A stretch of DNA of 64,000 nucleotides, taken from assembly GCA_028722305.1 (NCBI GenBank), contig JAQYHB010000002.1, forward strand, positions 62,001-126,000. Reading direction: 5' to 3'. Below, piece after piece: positions 6,791 to 15,638 of this stretch. Origin of the DNA: Spirochaetales bacterium (GTDB lineage Bacteria > Spirochaetota > Spirochaetia > Sphaerochaetales > Sphaerochaetaceae). Numbering within the stretch: position 1 is the first letter of the stretch; the number at the start of each line of letters is the position of its first letter. Below the pieces are notes generated by a model. The model saw only the letters and a list, made by a program, of their open reading frames with translations, made no database searches and was not told the DNA's origin. The position numbers and the translations under genes were made by a program.

Positions 6791-9685
6791 TTAGAGCGGA
6801 AGCCGCTCCACCGCGCACCCAGGGAATTCCTGGCGCAGTCTGGCCGTCGAGGCGAAAACCACCGTCACCTCGCGCTTGGCGAGGGACTCAGCAAGCGCGC
6901 GGGCTCCCTCTTGGATTTCCTCCGGGGTGATTGAGACCAAGGCGGAACGACGCTCTGCCCGGAGGACCTCGTCATATCCATACAGCTTGCGGCGAAAGAA
7001 GGCGCCCAAGTCCTGATTCGGCCCCTTCGGACGCAACTCAATGCCGACATACGAAATCTTCGCCTTCTCCAGCTCGGAGGGGTCTGCCGGACGCGAAGCC
7101 TGCGCCTCCAGGCTCTTGCGGTAATCCTCCAACGTGGCAGTGATCCGCGGATCTCGGTAGGAGGAGAAGACAAAAAGCCGCTCCATCAAATCCGGTCTGG
7201 AGTCAACTCCATAGGCCCCCCCTCGCATGCGCACCAGATTCCACAGCGATCCGGTCGCCAACATCTGGCTGAGCAGGGTCTGAGCCACCTGCAGGCGGTC
7301 GGTTGTCCCCGGAGTCCCGCAAACCTGGCTGATATAGGCGACGTTGCTCGGAAGGGCGAAGGTCCGTTTCAGGTGCTCGTCCGGCCGGAGAAGCGTGTAC
7401 GGGCGGCCTGCCTCGTGGCTACGGCCAGAGGGGAAACGCTCAAGGAAACGAGAAAGGGCGTCCAGCAAGGCCTCATCGCCACTGGTGGCCCCGACCACCA
7501 GCCTGCCACGCTGGCAGAGCAGTTTCCTGATTCCGAGCATCCTTTTCCCGAGAGCGGCGTAATCCGGTTCCTTGATGCCGATAAGCCAATTCCACTGGAC
7601 GATGCCACCAAGCCGCTCGGCATCCTGGGCGGCTTCGGTAAAGAACGACGATGCGCACTGGCTGGCGAAGAGGGTCGCGTTGTAGTTGATGCTGTCAGCG
7701 AAGTCTCCTTTCAGGTCTCCCAGCGCCACTTTGATTCGCGCGGGATCCGCAAGGTCGGCGTCCTGAAGAAGACGGGCGGCGAAGTCCAGAGCCTCGTTAC
7801 GATCCTGGCTGAGAAAGCCCATCTGGACGAAGAACCAGCCGTGATTGGTCCGCTCGCGCATGTCGCTCGCGCTATCCGTGACAACGTTGAAGCCACCGAA
7901 GAGCCGCTTGATGGCAAGGCTCACCGCCCTGCTGTCCAAATCCCCGCAACCGGTCATGGTCAGCAACCGGCTGTAGAGCGTCAGAGGAAGGTACTCCTCC
8001 TCGGTAAAGTCGGAGACATCGACAGCCAGCGTCACGTAGTCGATGCCACAGGTGAACTGCTTCCGCCACCAGAGCGGCACTGACGCCACGCTTCGCTCCT
8101 CATAGGCGTCGGGAACAATTCCCAGCGGCAGGTCGGACAAAGAAAGATGGGGCAGAGCCGCCAGCGTCTGGGGATCGTCTGCCATGTCCTCAAAGGCCTG
8201 AAAGCGGAGGTTCTCCTCCTTCGTATCCTCACGCAAGGCGGCGCGCGCCTTCTCCGCCAGCGTGTGCTTCTGCCCGGCAAGATAACGCTCGTCAGGCACG
8301 ACACTGACCAGTACCCGGTGATGGTTCTCGAGCAGGTGCTTCTCGATCCAGTGCTCAAAGTAGCGGCCGTCCCGCGCGATTTCCTGTTCCAGCTGGTCGA
8401 GGACCGGGGAGGTCTCCATCGTGGCGAACGGTCCCTTGCCGTCCATCCACCCATGGATCGAACGGCTGAGAATCCGTAGTCCCATCGGCACGCTGCCGGT
8501 AATCTCCTGTTGCTTGAAACGGGCGCGCTTCAGGCTGCTTTCAATCGCCTCACGACCGATTCCCTCCTGGCAAATCCGCTCAAGGCTGGAAAGAATCACC
8601 TGCTCCGCCTCATCGGCGCGGGCAGGGTCGATTCCCTTGAAACCGACCAGGAAGGCCATATCGCGCAAATCGGCAATCATGCCGCTCTCCGGCGAGATAT
8701 CTTCGGCAAGGCCGCTGTCCAGCAAGGCTTTGTACAAAGGACAGCTCGGGTCATCCAGCAACAGGTCGACAATCGTGTTCAAAGTCAGGATCGACAGGCT
8801 GTCATCGGCTGGCTCGGTCGCCCATCCAAGGACCACCGATGCGTCATCACGCTTGCCACCCTCTTCCTTCGGAGCCAGGAAGCGGGCCCTGGCATCCGGT
8901 TTCCAGGTGGTGCTGCGCCGGGGAACGGGAAGAGCCTCCGTATGGGGGGCGTCATGCAGGTACCGCTCATCCAGCATCCGAAGAATCTTCCCCATGTCGT
9001 TGTTCCCGTAGACCAGCAGCCGACAGTTGCCGCTGGTATAGTGGTTCCGGTAGAACTCCTTGTACCGTTCCCAGGAAAGGTCGACAATCGAGGTGGGATT
9101 TCCTCCCGACTCATAGGCATAGCAGGTATCAGGGAAGAGGCTCCGGCTGACACCTCTGGCGACGATGGAGTCATGGTCGTTTGCTGATCCGAGCATCTCG
9201 TTGAACACCACCCCCTCCCAGTGTCCGCCCTTTCCGTCGTCAACCAGGCGCACACCCTCCTGCTCGAAGGTCTCCTTGCGGAGCAATGGGGCGAAAACGG
9301 CGTCGGCATAGACGTCCAGCAGATTGTCGAAATCCTTGGCAAGCGGACTGGACGCCAGGTAGATGGTCTTGTCCGGATAGGTCATGGCGTTCATGTAGGT
9401 GTTGACGCTCGATTTGTCCAAGGCGATGAAGGGGTCGTGGACCGGATAGCGGCGCGAACCGCTCAACGTGCTGTGTTCGAGAATATGGGCGGCACCGGTA
9501 TCGTCCTCAGGAAGGGTGCGGAAGACAAAGCTGAAGAACTGCTCGGTGTCCTCGTTCTCCACAAAACAGACTTCCATGCCGCTGGCATGGACGAAACGGT
9601 ATCCGACAGCCTGATATTCCGCGAGAGGCCGCACCTCCCGCAGCGTGAAGCGGGCGATACAATCGCCAACAACTGGTTGATTCAT
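6791..9685 (-). CDS. M16C family zinc metallopeptidase (presequence protease/falcilysin type)
   Basis: 964 residues, close to the usual length of the PreP/M16C group. The inverted zinc motif HILEH is at about residue 70, followed by the hallmark LSGSRRYPVHDPF and VNTYMNAMTYPDKTIYLASS, and the distal Glu in EGVVFNEML. Members degrade short unfolded peptides in a closed chamber; there is no signal peptide, so it should act in the cytoplasm. The start at 9685 is chosen because the conserved N-terminal strand (GYRFVHASGMEVCFVENEDT) follows shortly after; no strong ribosome site is seen. The frame stays open upstream to 9964, but that part is antisense to the endonuclease IV gene and is not believed. 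Confidence 0.93.
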   Translation of the reverse strand: MNQPVVGDCIARFTLREVRPLAEYQAVGYRFVHASGMEVCFVENEDTEQFFSFVFRTLPEDDTGAAHILEHSTLSGSRRYPVHDPFIALDKSSVNTYMNAMTYPDKTIYLASSPLAKDFDNLLDVYADAVFAPLLRKETFEQEGVRLVDDGKGGHWEGVVFNEMLGSANDHDSIVARGVSRSLFPDTCYAYESGGNPTSIVDLSWERYKEFYRNHYTSGNCRLLVYGNNDMGKILRMLDERYLHDAPHTEALPVPRRSTTWKPDARARFLAPKEEGGKRDDASVVLGWATEPADDSLSILTLNTIVDLLLDDPSCPLYKALLDSGLAEDISPESGMIADLRDMAFLVGFKGIDPARADEAEQVILSSLERICQEGIGREAIESSLKRARFKQQEITGSVPMGLRILSRSIHGWMDGKGPFATMETSPVLDQLEQEIARDGRYFEHWIEKHLLENHHRVLVSVVPDERYLAGQKHTLAEKARAALREDTKEENLRFQAFEDMADDPQTLAALPHLSLSDLPLGIVPDAYEERSVASVPLWWRKQFTCGIDYVTLAVDVSDFTEEEYLPLTLYSRLLTMTGCGDLDSRAVSLAIKRLFGGFNVVTDSASDMRERTNHGWFFVQMGFLSQDRNEALDFAARLLQDADLADPARIKVALGDLKGDFADSINYNATLFASQCASSFFTEAAQDAERLGGIVQWNWLIGIKEPDYAALGKRMLGIRKLLCQRGRLVVGATSGDEALLDALSRFLERFPSGRSHEAGRPYTLLRPDEHLKRTFALPSNVAYISQVCGTPGTTDRLQVAQTLLSQMLATGSLWNLVRMRGGAYGVDSRPDLMERLFVFSSYRDPRITATLEDYRKSLEAQASRPADPSELEKAKISYVGIELRPKGPNQDLGAFFRRKLYGYDEVLRAERRSALVSITPEEIQEGARALAESLAKREVTVVFASTARLRQEFPGCAVERLPL

Positions 9686-9757
9686 ATAGCGTAACCGTAT
9701 CCGAAAGTCGGCTATTTGGCAACTTGCGGAAATCGGCCGGATGGGCCATGCTAGGCT

Positions 9758-10645
9758 ATGCATCATTTCGGAGCACATACCAGCGTGGCGAAAGGTCTGT
9801 ACAACGCGGCGGTGAACGCCCATGCCATAGGAGCGGACGCCTTCGCCCTTTTCACCAAAAGCCAACGGCAGTGGACCGCCCCGCCCCTCAAGGAAGAGGA
9901 CATCCAACTCTTCAAAAGCACCGTCTTTCGGCTTGGGTTCGACCCCCGACAGATCCTTCCCCATGCCAGCTACCTCATCAACCTAGGCAATCCCGACCAT
10001 GGAAAACGCCAGAAAAGCGTAGACTCCTTCATCTTGGAGCTGGAACGAGTCAGGCTTCTGGGACTCTGCAAGCTGAACATCCACCCCGGCAGCCATCTGG
10101 GACACCTTTGCGAGCGGGATGAGCTGCGCTTGATCGCAGACAGCCTTGACCGGGCGATGGAGCGGGTTCCCGAAGTCCATCCCGTTCTGGAAACCACTGC
10201 GGGACAGGGCGGTTGCGCCGGAAGAAGTTTCGAAGAGATCCGTGACATCATCGCCCTTTCCTTGTACCCCCAGCGGATTGGAGTCTGCATCGACACCTGC
10301 CATTGCTTTGCCGCGGGGTACGACCTCCGTACCCGGCAGGGATACGAACAGATGATGGAGGAATTCGGCACGGTCATCGGGTTCGGGAGACTGGAGGGAA
10401 TGCACCTGAACGACTCGCGGGGAAAACTTGCCAGCCATGTCGACCGCCATGCCCCATTGGGCAAAGGGGAAATCGGGCTGGTCCCTTTCGCGCTGATTGC
10501 CAAGGATCCGCGTACCAGCGGTATCCCGCTGATCCTCGAGACACCGGTGGAGGAGAAGAGTCCCGCCCCCAGACAATGGAAGGAGGAAATCGCCTGGCTG
10601 CGCGCGGAAGAAGCCGCTACAGGTACTCCGAGAAGCGATCGGTAA
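9758..10645 (+). CDS. nfo: Endonuclease IV (AP endonuclease)
   Basis: 295 residues; zinc-dependent class II apurinic/apyrimidinic endonuclease of base excision repair. It starts with the family pattern FGAHTSVAKG and keeps the metal ligands in NIHPGSHLG, VLETTAGQG, IGVCIDTCHCFAAGYD, MHLNDSRG, HVDRHAPLGKGEIG and LILETP. Length is typical. A -35/-10 pair (TTGCGG, 17 bases, CATGCT) ends only five bases before the ATG and no ribosome site is visible, so the mRNA could be nearly leaderless. The 3' end overlaps the convergent lipoprotein gene by 29 bases. Confidence 0.97.
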   Translation: MHHFGAHTSVAKGLYNAAVNAHAIGADAFALFTKSQRQWTAPPLKEEDIQLFKSTVFRLGFDPRQILPHASYLINLGNPDHGKRQKSVDSFILELERVRLLGLCKLNIHPGSHLGHLCERDELRLIADSLDRAMERVPEVHPVLETTAGQGGCAGRSFEEIRDIIALSLYPQRIGVCIDTCHCFAAGYDLRTRQGYEQMMEEFGTVIGFGRLEGMHLNDSRGKLASHVDRHAPLGKGEIGLVPFALIAKDPRTSGIPLILETPVEEKSPAPRQWKEEIAWLRAEEAATGTPRSDR

Positions 10646-11966
10646 CCACTTGGAGAACCTGCTGGTAGGCGTCCTCCAAGGATTCCTCCACCAGCGTCAT
10701 CTCCCCGCTCTGGTCGACTAGACTCTGGCTTTGCAGATTCCAAAGCTGGATGTTCCCGGTGACAATCCAGAGAGGGATATCCGCGATATCGGTCCTTCCC
10801 TCCTCGCGGATTTCCATGGCAAGCAGATAGGTCGCCCCTGGGTTCTTCTGATGTATCAGCCGGAGCGCCTCCTCGTCCATCTCCCCACCAAGCTCGACAA
10901 CCGTGGAGCCAACCCCCTTGCCAAGCAGCCAGCTGGAAAGCGACGCTTCGACCCGATCCTTGTCGAAGGGACCGGCATTGACGACCCCCACCAGCATGGC
11001 CGAGCCGCTGTACTTGCTGACCCGGTCGTACGGGAAAGAAACCTGGCTGGATTGATAGGCGGCCTCCAAGGAGGCATAGAGACCGGCATCCAGCACCTGT
11101 CGCAACCGTTCCAACTTGTCGGCGACATCCAGCGAGAAGACAATCGAGCCCTTGTCACTGATCGCCACGCTGTAGGGAACGAACTGGAACTGCCCCCGCT
11201 CTCCCGATCCAAAAAGCAACGAGTCGGTGCGGGGATTCCCCCAGACATCGGTAGCATCGAAGGTGGCTCTGATTGAGGTGTCAACCACTTTCGGATTGAA
11301 CATGATCTGGCGGCGGCGCACCTTGACCACGACCCTCGGCCCGCGCGGATCCCGTTTGGAAAGAGAGATCCGGATGGCGTTCATGTAGGAAACCGCAAGC
11401 CTCACCAAACTCTGCGTGTCGTACGAGGATGGCTGGGTGGCGCAGGCGTAAATCGCGTCGAGCAATGTGGAAATCGCGACTCCGTCCCGGTTATCACGAT
11501 AGGCGGCGTCCACATCCTCCATCATCTCTTTGACCAGCGCGTCCTGCTGAAGCTTCACCTTCTGCAAATTGGTCCTGCGAGACTCGATGGCGCTGGTGCT
11601 AGCCTCCGCCATCAACCAGATGTCCGAACCGCTTTCGAACTCCCTGACCACGCTCAGGTCATAGTCGGGCAATTTGTCGGTGGTAGAGAAGGTACGCCAC
11701 CCACTGGCACTGACATCTTCCCCCAAAGACTCAGAGAGCTGGGAAAGGATATCGGAAAGCGCTTCGAGACGGGCGTTGAAGCTGTTGGAATCGCTTCCAT
11801 GGCCGACAAAGGCGGTCACTCCCTGCCGGGAAATCGGATGGCTGACCCACGAAGGATGGATTGCCGTGCCGTCAAGCACCTTGCAACCGACGGCAAGAAA
11901 AGCAAGACAAAGGAGGACTACCAGTGGTAGCCAACGCCGCACAAAAGCTGATACCCGTCCTGCCAT
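10617..11966 (-). CDS. LPP20-like lipoprotein of unknown function
   Basis: 449 residues with a lipoprotein signal peptide: basic N-terminus, a leucine-rich core, and a lipobox LAVGC with the lipidated Cys near residue 28. The following region (SWVSHPISRQGVTAFVGHG, then a helix and a WLMAEAS strand) resembles the LPP20 family domain seen in many spirochaete lipoproteins. The C-terminal half (about 300-449) looks like a second alpha/beta unit. The start lies inside the 3' end of the next upstream gene (49-base overlap), so the two envelope proteins are probably made together. Exact function unknown. Confidence 0.75.
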   Translation of the reverse strand: MAGRVSAFVRRWLPLVVLLCLAFLAVGCKVLDGTAIHPSWVSHPISRQGVTAFVGHGSDSNSFNARLEALSDILSQLSESLGEDVSASGWRTFSTTDKLPDYDLSVVREFESGSDIWLMAEASTSAIESRRTNLQKVKLQQDALVKEMMEDVDAAYRDNRDGVAISTLLDAIYACATQPSSYDTQSLVRLAVSYMNAIRISLSKRDPRGPRVVVKVRRRQIMFNPKVVDTSIRATFDATDVWGNPRTDSLLFGSGERGQFQFVPYSVAISDKGSIVFSLDVADKLERLRQVLDAGLYASLEAAYQSSQVSFPYDRVSKYSGSAMLVGVVNAGPFDKDRVEASLSSWLLGKGVGSTVVELGGEMDEEALRLIHQKNPGATYLLAMEIREEGRTDIADIPLWIVTGNIQLWNLQSQSLVDQSGEMTLVEESLEDAYQQVLQVVTDRFSEYL

Positions 11967-12853
11967 GCCCGCTTCTCCTCTTGGTTCCCATAGTATAGCA
12001 ATCTCCCGCTGACCGCGAAAGAAACCGAGGTCGTCACCATCGTCCGCCAGGTGACCGACGCGCTCGCCCCGAGGGCGAAGGGGGAAGCGATTCCCATCCT
12101 TACCGCCGCTCCGATCGAGCTGTTGCGAAGGAACCAGGAATGGCTGACGCTGGAAAGAGGCCAGAGCTTCTCAAGCCCCGCCTCGAAAAGCAGGTGTCCG
12201 TCCATGCCAGCCAACGCGAGGGAAAGCTGGAAGGGATAGGGCCAGGAAAGACTCCACGAGAGCTCCCCCCCAAGGGGGAAGATGCTGAACCAGCCCTCCA
12301 CACCCTGCCCGCTGGCGGGAACAAGTTCCTGACCGAGCCGGATCCCGTGGTCGCTGAGGGCATCAAGGCGGACAACTTCCCCATAGACATCACGGGCTAC
12401 CAATAATCCTGTCCGTCCTTCCGCACTCCTGCTCTGGCAGACCAGTCCCGGCTTGAAGGAGAACCCCTCGGCGGGACGGGCAAGATAGAGCTCCTCCAAC
12501 ACCACTGCGTCCGAAGCGGGAGGATACAGCAACAGCAAATCATAGGAAAGCTGGCTCTCCAGCAACCTGCCTAGCCGCCCTTCCCAGCCGCTGGTGGCGA
12601 CAAGAGGCCGCTCGACAATCGAGTTTCCACCCGCGCTGAGCGTCACCTCAAGGCTGGTGACCGAATCATCCTGACTGAACGAGGAGAGCGTCACCAACAA
12701 ATCCGCCCCCTCCAGTCCCTCGGCCGCGTGGCGCACTGCCAGAGCGACAACCCGCTCCGCCTGGGGCGCGCCAGAGGCATCGACCCGCACGGAAACCGCT
12801 CCCACAGGCGAGAGCAGGCACAGCATCAAGGCAAAGGCCGGAAGCGGCCGCAT
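11918..12853 (-). CDS. Secreted, beta-rich envelope protein (possible outer-membrane barrel)
   Basis: 311 residues with a Sec signal peptide (MRPLPAFALMLCLLSPVGAVS). The body is rich in alternating hydrophobic and polar residues, and the C-terminal third (SLSWPYPFQLSLALAGMDG onward) looks like amphipathic beta hairpins; it ends in YHW, an aromatic end typical of outer-membrane proteins. The start ATG shares one base with the stop of pepT (TGATG), preceded by GGAG, and the 3' end overlaps the lipoprotein gene. No known family was recognised; the pairing with a lipoprotein suggests an envelope complex. Confidence 0.65.
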   Translation of the reverse strand: MRPLPAFALMLCLLSPVGAVSVRVDASGAPQAERVVALAVRHAAEGLEGADLLVTLSSFSQDDSVTSLEVTLSAGGNSIVERPLVATSGWEGRLGRLLESQLSYDLLLLYPPASDAVVLEELYLARPAEGFSFKPGLVCQSRSAEGRTGLLVARDVYGEVVRLDALSDHGIRLGQELVPASGQGVEGWFSIFPLGGELSWSLSWPYPFQLSLALAGMDGHLLFEAGLEKLWPLSSVSHSWFLRNSSIGAAVRMGIASPFALGASASVTWRTMVTTSVSFAVSGRLLYYGNQEEKRAWQDGYQLLCGVGYHW

Positions 12854-14103
12854 CACCGCGCTCCAATCTCCAGGATACGGCAAATCAGACGGGCGCTGTC
12901 CCGCATGGCAGGAAGCGCCGCCCATTCATAGACCGAATGGAGATTATGCCCGCCGGTGAAAAGGTTCGGACAGGGGATATGACGGTCATGGGCCATTCGG
13001 GCGCCATCGGTGCCGCCGCGGATCAGCGACTCGTACAGAGGCATGCCAAGCTCCTTGCCTGCCTGCCAGATGCAGTCGAGCACCAAGGGCTTCTTCCTAG
13101 CCTCCTCGACCATGTTGTAGTACTGATGCTTCACCTCGACATCGATCTTGCAACCGGGATAGGCCGCCTCCATCGCCTGGCTCAGGCTTCGCATGACGCT
13201 GATGCGGCGCTCGATCTCCTCGTTCTTGAAATCGCGAAGCAGGAAGCCCAGCGTGCACTCGTTCAGCGCTCCCTCGATCTTCATCGGAGCGTAGAAGCCG
13301 TACCTTCCGTCGGTCGCCTCGGGACTCTCGGCCTGGGGAAGGCTGGAGAGGATGCGGCTGGCGACGGTAATCGCATTGACGATCCGCCCCCGGCCGCTAC
13401 CGGTATGGTAGCTGACGCCGTGGATGTGGAGCCGCACGCCGGCGGCGCTGAAGCATTCCTGCTCAATCGAGTAGCGGGAACCCCCGTCAACGGTATAGCA
13501 GAAGTCGCAGCGGACCTTGTCGTATGGGAAACAGTCCATACCCATGCCGGTCTCCTCGTCGGAGGTGAAATAGACCTCGACGGGACCATGCTGGACTGTG
13601 GCGTCGGAAAGGATCCATTTGACCACGCCCATGATCTCGGCGACACCCGCCTTGTCATCGGAACCGAGCAACGTCGTGCCGTCGCTGGTGACCAAGGTCT
13701 GTCCCTGGTATTGCGCCAGCTCCGGGTTCTCGCTGGCCGCGATCACCAAGCCGTTGGGAAGGGTGATATCCCCTCCTTGATAGCGGTCGATGACCTGAGG
13801 CTTGACTCCGTTGCCCTGCACATCGCTTGCGGTATCCACATGTGCCATTAGCCCGATGGTCGGCTTGTGTTCCTTGCCCTTGCTGGCCGGTATGCGGCCG
13901 ATCAGCACGCCATGCTCGTCCAGTTCCGTATCCTTGACCCCGAGCTCCCGCAGCTCATCCTGCAACATCCTGAGCAAATCCCATTCGATATCGGTCGAGG
14001 GATGTTTGCCCCGCTCTGCGGCGGCCTCGCTGCTCTGGGTGTCCACCTTCGCATAGCGGACAAACCGCTCCAATATATCCTGTGCCAACGCGTCACGTTC
14101 CAT
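12853..14103 (-). CDS. pepT: Peptidase T (tripeptide aminopeptidase)
   Basis: 416 residues, M20B metallopeptidase that removes the N-terminal residue of tripeptides in the cytoplasm. Family patterns are complete: LMAHVDTASD (first zinc ligand and following Asp), LLGSDDKAGVAEIM (bridging Asp), TSDEETGMG (catalytic Glu pair), YTVDGGSRYSIEQECF and the C-terminal RGGTDGARMA and NLFTGGHNLHSVYEW with the last His ligand. Length is normal. The start is preceded by GAGGAG. Its stop overlaps the start of the next gene by one base, so translation of the envelope pair downstream may be coupled. Confidence 0.97.
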   Translation of the reverse strand: MERDALAQDILERFVRYAKVDTQSSEAAAERGKHPSTDIEWDLLRMLQDELRELGVKDTELDEHGVLIGRIPASKGKEHKPTIGLMAHVDTASDVQGNGVKPQVIDRYQGGDITLPNGLVIAASENPELAQYQGQTLVTSDGTTLLGSDDKAGVAEIMGVVKWILSDATVQHGPVEVYFTSDEETGMGMDCFPYDKVRCDFCYTVDGGSRYSIEQECFSAAGVRLHIHGVSYHTGSGRGRIVNAITVASRILSSLPQAESPEATDGRYGFYAPMKIEGALNECTLGFLLRDFKNEEIERRISVMRSLSQAMEAAYPGCKIDVEVKHQYYNMVEEARKKPLVLDCIWQAGKELGMPLYESLIRGGTDGARMAHDRHIPCPNLFTGGHNLHSVYEWAALPAMRDSARLICRILEIGAR

Positions 14104-14171
14104 CAGTAAGCTCCTCTGGCCTATTTAAGCACAAGGGGCTGGAATTGTACACGCGTAACCGGTGCTGGCTT

Positions 14172-15434
14172 TCAGCTCTGCTTCCAATGGGAAAGCAGAT
14201 ACCGTTCGGCCTCGGCGCTCCACAACCCGTTGTGGGCATCGATGATATCGGCGATAGCGGCGCATCGCTCGTCCTTTGATCCCAGACTCCGGAACTCCTC
14301 CAAGGCGGTCAGGGGCATGTCGATATGGGTATAGATCAGCTTTTTGCCACCAGGCAGCTGGGGCTGGTGCAGCGTCACCTCGGCCGCGCAGTTCAGGCCG
14401 CCGACATGGGTCACCATCACCGCCGGGTCGAGAATTCCCTGCTCGGTCATCCGTAGCGACTCCTTCATGTCCTCGGTGTTGCCGCCAGTGGTGCCGATGA
14501 CATGGGTCGCATTGTAGTGGATGTCATAGAAGTTCAACGGCGCATGCAGGGTCTTGTCGGTCGGGCCGGCAAAGAAGTTCAGGCACCCGTCCCGACCAAG
14601 CAGGTCGCCTGCCGTCTCGATCACGCTGGCAATCGGGGCGAAACAGAAGACGTCGTCAAAGCCCTCGGGGGCGTAGGCGGCCCGGATCTCCTTCGCCATA
14701 TCACCCATCGCGGAGGTGTCGACAATCTCGATACGGACACCAAGCTTCTGCTGCATTTCCCGAGGGAAAAGCTTCCTCGCCCGGGCAAGGCGTTCCTTGT
14801 TGATGTCGGTCAGGACAATCAGCGAGGGACGGTTGTCGATATGGATCGCGTAGGTCAGGGCGCCCAAGCCCATCGGACCGGCCGCGGCGACCAATGCCAT
14901 CTTTCCTCCCCGCTTCACGCCCATCGAATGGACGTAGGAGCCCATCTTGGTATGGAAACAGGCATGGAAGGCGCCGATACAGCAGGACATCGGCTCGGCA
15001 AGCGAGGCCTCGAAGTATCCATCCCCGTCGTAGCGCAAGAGACAGCCCAGATCCATCACCTCGTGGGGCAGGATGCAGTAGGTGGCGTCCCCGCCACAGT
15101 ACTCGTAGGAATAGCCCGGCGAGAACATCGTCCCTTTGTAGTTCAGGGCCGGCTGGCTGGTGAACTTCATGCCGGGCTCGAACTGGTCCTTCCACTTCGC
15201 ACCCACTTGGACGATGTCGCCGGCAAACTCGTGGCCGATGATGGCGGGATGCTCGGCAACGTCCGGATGGACCCTCTTGTGTCTGGTGCCCAGGATGGCG
15301 CACTTGTAGGTCGACATGCAGATCGTATCGGAAACGACCTTCACCAGTATCTCGTCGTCCTTGATGGGCGGCAGTTCGAATGTGTCAAGTCGCAGGTCAT
15401 TCGCACCATGCAGACGGACAGCTGTAGCTTTCAT
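14172..15434 (-). CDS. Zinc-type alcohol dehydrogenase (L-sorbose 1-phosphate reductase-like)
   Basis: 420 residues, medium-chain dehydrogenase/reductase. The GroES-like part has PAIIGHEFAGDIVQVG and the first metal-site region around CMSTYKCAILGT; the Rossmann part carries LVAAAGPMGLGALTYAI. The long form with SLAEPMSCCIGAF and a C-terminal helical tail resembles SorE, which reduces L-sorbose 1-phosphate, but sugar-phosphate specificity is inferred only from overall similarity. The start follows GAGGT. A promoter with a perfect TTGACA box and an inverted repeat TTGTTT-N3-AAACAA lies upstream, suggesting single-gene control by a repressor. Confidence 0.8.
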   Translation of the reverse strand: MKATAVRLHGANDLRLDTFELPPIKDDEILVKVVSDTICMSTYKCAILGTRHKRVHPDVAEHPAIIGHEFAGDIVQVGAKWKDQFEPGMKFTSQPALNYKGTMFSPGYSYEYCGGDATYCILPHEVMDLGCLLRYDGDGYFEASLAEPMSCCIGAFHACFHTKMGSYVHSMGVKRGGKMALVAAAGPMGLGALTYAIHIDNRPSLIVLTDINKERLARARKLFPREMQQKLGVRIEIVDTSAMGDMAKEIRAAYAPEGFDDVFCFAPIASVIETAGDLLGRDGCLNFFAGPTDKTLHAPLNFYDIHYNATHVIGTTGGNTEDMKESLRMTEQGILDPAVMVTHVGGLNCAAEVTLHQPQLPGGKKLIYTHIDMPLTALEEFRSLGSKDERCAAIADIIDAHNGLWSAEAERYLLSHWKQS

Positions 15435-15467
15435 CGTATACCTCGATCCGGGAGAATTCCCAATTTC

Positions 15468-15495
15468 ATGGTATGGCCAGGAAAAGCTATTGTCA
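15468..15495 (-). promoter_or_regulatory. Promoter of the alcohol dehydrogenase gene
   Basis: On the minus strand a perfect -35 TTGACA (15495-15490) is followed after 16 bases by TACCAT (15473-15468). The start codon lies about 34 bases further on, leaving room for the GAGGT ribosome site. Confidence 0.55.
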
Positions 15496-15506
15496 ATGCA
15501 AATATT

Positions 15507-15521
15507 TTTGTTTCAAAAACA
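15507..15521. promoter_or_regulatory. Inverted repeat upstream of the alcohol dehydrogenase promoter
   Basis: TTGTTT CAA AAACAA, six-base arms with a three-base spacer, lies 11 bases upstream of the -35 box in an AT-rich gap of about 200 bases that holds no gene. Plausible binding site for an activator or repressor. Confidence 0.35.
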
Positions 15522-15638
15522 ATTTATTTTCATTTTAAAGAACAATCATGCGAGTTTACAAAAAATACCCGTATTTATATCGATTTTTCTGTATATATTG
15601 TATCATTGCAAAAGCAGAAGGCAAACCGACAAGACTTC

